Of a DNA stretch of 64,000 nt, positions 56,311 through 64,000 are shown piece by piece (positions within the stretch are counted from its first letter, which is position 1; each line of letters begins with the position of its first letter). This DNA is from Mytilus edulis. Lineage: Eukaryota > Mollusca > Bivalvia > Mytilida > Mytilidae. The position numbers were made by a program, and so were the translations under genes. The notes under the pieces were generated by a model. The model saw nothing but the letters and a program-made list of their open reading frames with translations, was not told the DNA's origin and did no database searches. The stretch lies in assembly GCF_963676685.1 (NCBI RefSeq), contig NC_092348.1:19319386-19383385 (forward strand), in the 5' to 3' direction.

Positions 56311-58229
56311 GATAAGTTCATTTTGAACAGTCCAGACGGTTCTATAACCCTCACAGTCATTTGTTTCATCCGATGATCAAAACCTCCATCCTATTGTTTC
56401 CACAAAAGAAGAAGGAGAGGCCTTTGTCATTGCTGGAAACATGTGACAGTGATATTCTTCCTGTAAGATTCACTAGTCTATCCCTAATAAAGAAACAAGT
56501 AAAGAGTATACAGACGTTAAACGGTTCACATGATATACAGTCACGGAAGCTTTTGGATAAAACTTACATTTTGCAATTGAATTCATTGCAAAAAAGTTAA
56601 ACAAAAACAAAATAGTCATAATTTAGAAGAAAAAACAACAGATGATGCTGGTACACAGGGAATAATAATCAGCACCAGCAGGCCATGTGTCGTTTATCTT
56701 AGCATCGATATTGTAACCGTAGAACTGAGGTTACGAAGATATGGCTCTTGGGGATGCATTATTTAGTACGTGTTTCTTAAATCTAAAAGTACGATGACTA
56801 TTGTCAAACTTGGAGAATGAAAATTTCATAATACCTGCAATTTATATAACTGTGAAATATGCTATAAAATGTAAAAACAGGCCACTGATGCTATCCTTAA
56901 TCGATAGATTTTTTCAGATATGAAAGACAAATAATTACCAGATCACAAGTTGGATTTCAAATAAAAACCTATATTGAAAACAACTCTTATGCAGTTTTTG
57001 TTTATGATTATGTTAATGTGTATGTGATGTATAAAGAAGCCTCTGAGTTATAGTAAAGTCTGGTAATAAGAAGCATCATCGGCATGTTCTGACCCTTTTC
57101 TTCTTAAGATACGAAAATTGATCAACTTTTAACGATTTATTTTTGCAGCACATGTCTTAGGAATTTTTTAGTTAATAATATCTTACCCTCCCTTTTTTTG
57201 TTAATTTTTAATTTTGATCATTTTATACAAGCTGTTTTATATATTAATCCGATAAGAATTTTTAATGTTGTCAGTGCAAGTGTGGTTATGTTATTATGTT
57301 AATTGGCTAATATTAGATTTACCTTAACATAATGCAGTCACACCCTTCTTTCTTAACACATAAAACATAACTTATTATTTGAGTCGAGCAAGCAGTGTAA
57401 AGTTATCCCTAAAACTTTTTAAAGTGCTCCACTTAAAAAAAATATATATACCTTTTCCTTTAATTTGTACTGAATTAACGGAAGAAAAAAAATATAGACA
57501 AATGCAGAAAACATTCATCTTATAGTTGTCACAATAGAAAATATACATATAATTTCATAACAGAATCATGGAGAGGGTGGTATACTTCATTCACAATGTT
57601 TGTCCATTCGTGTGTTCGTCTGTCTGTCTATCTATTCGTTCGTCAGACCGTTACATTCTATTACATTAAGCAGCGTTTATAAATTTGAATGAGTTGGTGC
57701 TTGGTCAAGAACTTTACTCTGTTCAGTTATTTTTTTTTACCAGACAGTCATGAACTCACCGTTTGATGTCCCCTTGATTTTTTTTTATACAAAATGGCCA
57801 TGTATGTTTTCGTCTATGCATCAGTCGTCAAGTGAACGAATGCGAGTATATAATTTACGACAGCAGTATTATGTAACTTTTTTTGTTTCTTAAACATTAA
57901 TCTACCACGTTTCTTATTAAAAGTCAGCATGATTTTAATGGGTAACAGGTAACAATTATGATTATCAAAATATTTAATATGTGGTGAGGTAATATGCATA
58001 GTGAATGCACGACAGTGCTAGATGAACGAGGCAACATTTTATAAAATATAACAAATGACAATGCCTGTGGTGTAATTTTTTACCAACGATTTTTATACTT
58101 TTATAATAAGAGTATTGTTTGATATGAAATTAAGATGGATTGCTATTTGTGGCAAATGTAACATGCACATCATGGTGAGAACAGGGTAAAGTTATTTGCA
58201 TTTTAATCCTACTTTGTACTGAGCCATAG
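56311..58229. other. KCTD intron, no feature recognised
   Basis: A purine/pyrimidine-biased TCTGTCTGTC stretch at about 57600-57650 may be the microsatellite of an inverted family B relic. No exon seen. Confidence 0.4.
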
Positions 58230-59090
58230 TTTAACGTGCTAGTTCACAAGGAAACAGTTTTCAGGAAGAAATGTAAGACGTTAAGCACGTTATTCAGTCT
58301 TTTTGTTTAATTTGACCATTTCTTGATGCATAAGTAGTTAACTTACAATGTTGTATTCCGGACATCATATTTTGAATGTCATACTGGTAATCATTCTACT
58401 TTATTGTAGCTATTGCTCGTAAATGGTAATTTTAATAATATTAGTGATTTTGGATGTTCAAATGGATGTTCGAAGAAAGAAACTGACAATTATAATATAA
58501 AAACATAATATGCCAGGAAAGATATAAAAACGGCCGTAATTGTCAGTCAACTCTTTGTAGAAATGATTGACCTTGAAAGACTATTTATTCACATTTTTGT
58601 GTGATATTTTTGGTAACTATACTTAAAAGAAAGAAACTGTAAATATTACAATACGGTCAGGTCTACAGATAAGATCGAAATCATCATTCGACTTTATGTA
58701 GAAGAAATTACCATTAAACGGGACATTTACCCCTATTATTTTGACAGAAACTATATAGAAACTGTTTTAGAGAATTTCAGTGTAAATTTCAAATTGATCG
58801 ACAAATTATATTTACAATTAGTCATCACAGCTGAAATTGTAATAGTATACTCCTTATAAGAGTTGTTGCACTTGAATAACGATTATTTACCAGTTTTGTT
58901 TTTTGTTGTTGCAGAAACTATTGTAGTATATTCAGAGAGAAACTTGGAAATACAATTACCTTCCGAAAAAATAGATCTTCTGTTTATTCAACAAGGCCAA
59001 ATTCGTCCGACGAATCTTTATAGGAGTTATTGCCCTTGAATGCTAATTTTTATCATTTTTGTCGGGTTTTTTCAAGAAACTGTAGTAATG
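58230..59090 (+). repeat. Diverged tandem repeat in the KCTD intron
   Basis: Degenerate units of roughly 250-300 bp share 'gagttrttgc(a/c)cttgaat', 'attattta(c/t)cac(t/a)ttt' and 'agaaact(g/a)t' elements (58530, 58670, 58855, 59020). I recall similar sequence from other bivalves. Boundaries are approximate. Confidence 0.45.
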
Positions 59091-59114
59091 TGGTATTCGT
59101 CTTGACCATTGTTA

Positions 59115-59204
59115 AAGGCCGTACGGTGACCTATTGTTGTTAACCTTCTACTGCATTTGGTCTCTGGTGTAGAGTTGTCTCATTGGCAATCATACCACAT
59201 CTTC
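59115..59204 (-). repeat. Family A fragment
   Basis: AAGGCCGTACGGTGACCTAT...GGTGTAGAGTTGTCTCATTG...ATACCACATCTTC; a short piece in the other orientation follows at 59263-59283. Confidence 0.8.
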
Positions 59205-59283
59205 TTTTTGGACAGCGACTTACAATTTAACATAAGAATAAACTGTAAAGAGATTACAAGAACAAAAAGAAGATGTGGTATGG

Positions 59284-61216
59284 AAATACAGAGCGCATGT
59301 TTAATCCCGCGTTATTCTTTGTGTCAATCTATTATTGATTGAACACATTCTAATGTACTTATAGTTCCAGATGAGTTATGATCTTGATCCGTGATCTGCT
59401 AAAAGTGTAATTTTATGTGAAAGTAGCTTTCTTATCAAATATCATATTGGGTTGTATCAGAGTGTGGACGCGAAAAAATAGTCTAACAAAAGTATAACAC
59501 AAGTCAGTTCATTCTTTGGGGTCATACCAATCTACGTATTACTGCTTTTATACACCAAACTACTAGACGAGGAAAAGTAGGTCAACGTCACCATATTTGA
59601 CAGTCAGAAATTTCAAAGGCTTTCCACATGCCTAATCTTCCGTCTCATTTGAAAAGCTGAGACTTCTTTCATGTTGATGATCAGATGATTTGGTCATGGT
59701 TAATTGAGAATGGTACGAAATTCAATTTGGTCATTTACATGCAGGTATAGATCATTTATAGGATGAGCAGTGCATGCGCAAGACTTATTTTTCCTCAGGT
59801 TAAACATTTCACTTGTAAACTTTATATGTGGTGATAGCAAATGCTTTATATTCTTTCAAAAATCAATTATATAGGAACATCCGCTCAACAGTTCGTGAAA
59901 TTTCTCATCTCTTTATTAATATTTTATTAAACCTGGAGGCCTATATAACGTAGTGTTCATAACAACTAAATATATCTGTAAGCTGCTTGAGGACTTTTTC
60001 TGCCTTATTACTCAGAATTGATGACAAGGCCTACGGGATCAATCTTCTGTCGACAAGATCCAAACTGTTGAAAGATTTACACGAGAATGAAGTTTTTTGC
60101 CCGGAAACATTTTATACTTAAGCCTAATTGGATAGTCTTGCTACATAGAAAATATCCGCTGGAAATAATTTAATTTACTGGCTCAAATATAACAGCTTAG
60201 AGCTGGATTTAAATATTACGTGTCTTAAAATTGTTTTGTATTGAAGTAATAATACACAGTCTGAAAATGCCAGAGGATATCCAAAAGTACAAGAATGAAT
60301 GTTTGAAGATTATGTCCTGATGTGAAATTTTAAATTAAAACGTTCAGTTGAATGTTTGCCTTGAAGGAAATTGTATTGCGATCTTTGTATTGGGAAAGGT
60401 CTAGAACAAAATAAGAACTATTTGTATAAGTACAATTCTTGTCAAAGCAAAAGCTCACTCGACTTCATGGTGACATATATAATTACATAACATGTATAAT
60501 TCACACAAAAAAAAACCACCATAAGTTTTGATTGGAAGACAAAAAGCGCAAGGCATTTAAAAATTACCTTTTAATTTCCAATATACTACACATTTGGGTA
60601 TCAATTGGGAAACAGTATTCCTCGTATTTTCAATTTGATTGTAGAGCCTTATAAATACTTATATAAAAAAAAAGATATCTTTTTTTCCATTTGATAATCA
60701 AACTTTATATGACATATATTGGTAGGATTTTTATGTTAGAGTATCAACTTGTGAAAGATCTATATTTTGTGGGTAGAAGACTTGAAGTTAGGCTTCCCCT
60801 GGCATATGCAGAAGGTCGTAGATCTCCTTTGCATGGTCAAATAACTTAAAGCAACAGTTATGTTTTTGCGCTTTAGGCAATTTCTCATTTTGTTTGAATA
60901 ATTGACCAGTGTAAATATTAACTTATCTAAGGTTACCAGAAGTCGCATGACTTTGACCGCTTTTCGTGGTCCAGTAAGCAATGTGAAGCTTTCACTGTTG
61001 TATCATTTTTTTTTGGACAATTAGATTAACTAAATGTGAAGGGGCATTTTACTCTATTTTTTGTTTCACTCACATTCAAATCTAAAAGTTGTGAAATTCT
61101 AATATTTAAGAGATTATATCTGATACTAAAGGTATAATCTTTACAATTTTACATATTTTCATAAAACCAGAAAGCAATCAAAAATGCTACGCGTTGGTAA
61201 TAAAAGTATTGTGATA
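59284..61216. other. KCTD intron, no feature recognised
   Basis: AT-rich sequence; no exon, repeat or inverted repeat I could support. Confidence 0.4.
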
Positions 61217-61222
61217 CACAAT

Positions 61223-63830
61223 CAGGGCTTTCCATTGAAATTGAAGTAGAAGGCTGAATTAAAATTATAGGCGGCTGTAACATGCGTTCGGCGAAGCCGG
61301 ACGTCCACCAAGCTGTAAGCTTGGTGCCTTACGGCAGGGGGTCTGGGGGCCGCTCAAGGCCCCCAGAAGCTCTGCCATAAATAGAGCAAAATCCTGCATT
61401 CTCGCAATCTCCTGGCACCTAATTTCATCTTTCAAATGACCATTTTTTATGTATGAAATTAAAGAAAAAAAAAAAATCTCAAAGACTTTTTTTTTTTTAT
61501 GTTATAGTTTTTTATTTTCATTTATTTATGCTTAAAATTCATTTACTTTTAAAAGAAATTTATTTATATAATAATCCGGTTTGTTAAAAATCTTGATCGA
61601 TTTATTTTGCAGAACTACGTGCATTTGTAAACAAATGACCCCCCTTTTCTCTCTAAAGACTGGTACGCGTAACTAAAATCATACAATTATTTTTCAAGCA
61701 TTGACAGAAAATTGATATATCCTCTGATTTTCTCTTTTAAACTGTTCAATAAGTCGGATACATAAATTATTTGGAAATGTTATTTATTTGAGGTCGAGTC
61801 GACAATATTCTACTTTCGTTTTTGACCTTGATTCTCTGAACACCACGTGGGCCTTGAAAAATGAACTTCAAAAGATACTGTTTTCCAGATTCTGAACATT
61901 ATGATCTACTACACTTTCTTTAATTTGACTGATATTATTCCATAACATAAGGGACCGTTCAATATTTACCAGATGGATGGGCCGGTGCATTCTTAATATT
62001 GTTTCATTAAAAAAGTTAACGCCCATCCTTTTAAATTCTGAAAAAAAGTTCTTGCCCATCTAAAAATTTCTATAAAAAAAGTCCTTGCCCCTCTAAAACT
62101 ATAAGACAATCAAAAATGATTGAGGTTCTTTTTCTATTTTAAAGTTTTTAAAATTTTATGTCTTGAAATCGAAGAATAGACTTTGGTGTTAATACAAAAT
62201 TTAAAATGTGCTAGTTAATTCCATATATATATGTATACATTTAGTTCAAATATGAATCATCTGTTCTACTTTTGGAAAAAGAAATTATGGTCCTTTTAAG
62301 CAAATATAGGCAGGCATGTTTTTGAATTTGATGCAGCCTTTTTCGCCTATGAACTAATTCCTAAATTTGACAACTGAACAACAAACTATCAAACAACCTG
62401 GCATTCTGTAAGATTAATATATAAATGAGAAAGCTGTATAGTTATATGAAAATCTAAGTTGATTTGAAAAAGTTAAAAAAAAAATTAAAGGTGACCATCC
62501 AAATTTGGTCTAAACTTAAAATTGCAGCTTTTTTTTTAAGCTATTAACTAAATCCATAAAAATGAAAGCAAAAAAACAAAGTACTAAACAGCCTGGCATT
62601 CAGTAAGATCAATATAAAAATGATATAGCAGTAGAGTTTTATGAAAATGCAAGTTGATTTGAAAAAGTTATAAAAAAAATTAAAGTTGACTATCTGAATT
62701 TAGCCTAAAATGAAAATTTGAGCTTTTTTTCTTACCTATTAGTTAAATCCATAAATTTAACAGCAAAACACCTAACTACCAAACAACCTGGTTTCCTATA
62801 AGATCAATATATTAATGAGTTAGCTGTAGAGTTTTATGAAAATCCAAGTTGATTTGAAAAAGTTACAAAAAAAATTAAAGTTGACTATCTGAATTTATCC
62901 ATTACTAAAAATTTGAGCTTTTTTTCTTACCTATTAATTAAATCCACAAATTTAACACCAAAACACCAAACTATCAAACAACTTGGTATTCTATAAGGTC
63001 AAAATAATTTATAAGATAGTCCGAACAGAAAATTCTAGCTTTTTTATTCCTTAATTAAATCCTTAAAGTTGACAGAAATGAACCAAGCTACCAGTTTTTG
63101 AGACATGTTTTGAGAGCCCGCAAAAGAAATTTCCTACACACCGATAAAATTGATAGAAAATTTTCCTATAAAATATGTTCTGGCCCATCCACTAAATATT
63201 TTAAAAAAAGTTCTCGCCCATCCAAATATTTCCACAAAAAAAGTGCTTGCCCCGCCCCATTTTGCACCGGCCCATCCATCTGATAAATATTGAACGGTCC
63301 CTAAGATTGTCATCCTATCTGATTGTCTTCACGTTTTAAAAGTAAAAAAGCAAACGAGTTAATGACCCTCGGACGCCTGTACCAAGTCAGGAATATGACA
63401 GTTCTTGTCCATTCGTTTTTGATGCGTTTTGTTTTTTGATTTTGCCATGTGATTATGGACTTTCCAAATTGATTTTCCTCTGAGTTCAGTATTTTTGTGA
63501 TTTTACTTTTTTTTGTTATCATTCAATGACCACCGGAACGTCTCTCTTGTTATCTTTGAAAAGAAACGATGCATTCTGACTTTAAACAGACAACCAATCA
63601 GTGACCTGAATTCATGTGAACTATATTTAGCCCAAGGTAAACACTGACTTTTCATCCTTGTTTATCGTGACCGCGACTTTGCGAAAATACGTCTCTCGGC
63701 TGCCTGTAAACATTTGAAAAAGATATTATTTTCTTTTTGAATTTATATTTTTGTCAGTGAAGTAGCCGGCACTTGAAGCCACCGCAAACGGCGGATTTCC
63801 GCCGGCTACCGGCTTCAATGGAAAGCCCTG
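61223..63830. mobile_element. 2608-bp DNA element, copy 2, TSD CACAAT
   Basis: Same ends, length and internal structure as 46212-48819, offset by exactly 15011 bp throughout; the lines compared show no difference. CACAAT flanks both sides (61217-61222, 63831-63836). The nested Harbinger-type MITE (61951-63301), its tandem repeat and the family D fragment are all carried along, so this unit moved after the nested insertion. Confidence 0.92.
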
Positions 63831-63836
63831 CACAAT

Positions 63837-64000
63837 AGCAAATTTAACATGATTTTGTCAAATTTTGCATCAAATGACGTCGTTCAGCAACCTGACTAAT
63901 TTTATAATCAATTAGATTGATCCTACATAGCTTTACTTTCAACAAATTTTGATTTTGTTAACAATTTTAATTTCTGATATTTTTTAGGGGGTGAAACTCT
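63837..64000. other. Right edge, no feature
   Basis: AT-rich, presumably still KCTD intron. Confidence 0.4.

Noticed and set aside
1-64000. tRNA or rRNA genes
   Set aside because: I looked for TTCGA-type B boxes with paired A boxes and for rRNA-like segments and saw none I could defend; covariance-model scans would settle it.

Overview
The window looks like about 64 kb of nuclear DNA from a bivalve mollusc, most probably a mussel of the Mytilus type. The reasons are AT-rich DNA, small exons with GT-AG introns, and a very dense load of dispersed repeats. Several of these I recognise from memory as bivalve families: the 'gatgtggtatga...ccaatgagacaac' family, the 'aacaagaatgtgtc...ggacgg' family, and a family carrying a hammerhead ribozyme core. 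The species assignment is inference; no database was searched.

Host genes. (1) 1032-2700, minus: dynein light chain roadblock (DYNLRB type), three exons; the last short exon lies off the left edge. (2) 13085-19894, minus: a complete five-exon gene for a 175-residue single-pass membrane protein with Sel1-like repeats. (3) 27036-27329, plus: a small hydrophobic ORF, uncertain. (4) 27937-35030, plus: SNRPB, the spliceosomal Sm B protein; exons 2-5 are secure and exon 1 is a candidate. (5) 40372-41781, plus: a single-exon leucine-rich-repeat receptor-like protein with no signalling domain. (6) 55868-56073, plus: first coding exon of a KCTD1/KCTD15-like BTB protein; the rest lies beyond the right edge behind an intron of more than 7.9 kb.

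Retroelement remains. There is a Penelope-like GIY-YIG fragment (3256-3849), a 5'-truncated LINE reverse transcriptase (9590-11230, minus) and a broken PHD-endonuclease-RT LINE (36050-38565). A 105-bp scrap of the 9.6-kb LINE's 3' end sits at 52591-52695 with an 8-bp target duplication.

DNA elements. Many elements can be bounded by terminal inverted repeats (TIRs) plus target-site duplications (TSDs) read directly from the sequence: 24-398, 4829-7893, 11972-12118, 19343-19506, 25152-26999, 29630-30845, 31531-32201 (TTAA, piggyBac-like), 32446-33864 with 32726-33179 nested inside, 46212-48819 with 46940-48290 nested inside, 49359-50082, and 61223-63830. The elements at 46212 and 61223 are both exactly 2608 bp with matching internal ORFs, so they are very young or still active. 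A Helitron-type element fills 18139-19186.

Most interesting signals. (a) Two copies of a 32-bp perfect or near-perfect palindrome, each flanked by a 7-bp direct repeat, plus a 50-bp insertion with a 9-bp direct repeat inside a LINE: possible 'micro-transposons'. (b) Seven copies of TGTCTTGTCCGTAGACA in 1.25 kb inside a TIR-bounded 2.45-kb element. (c) A hammerhead ribozyme fold at 50827-50885. (d) An element whose long inverted arms are made of GATATC minisatellite. (e) A candidate SNRPB first exon lying in a copy of the neighbouring small gene.
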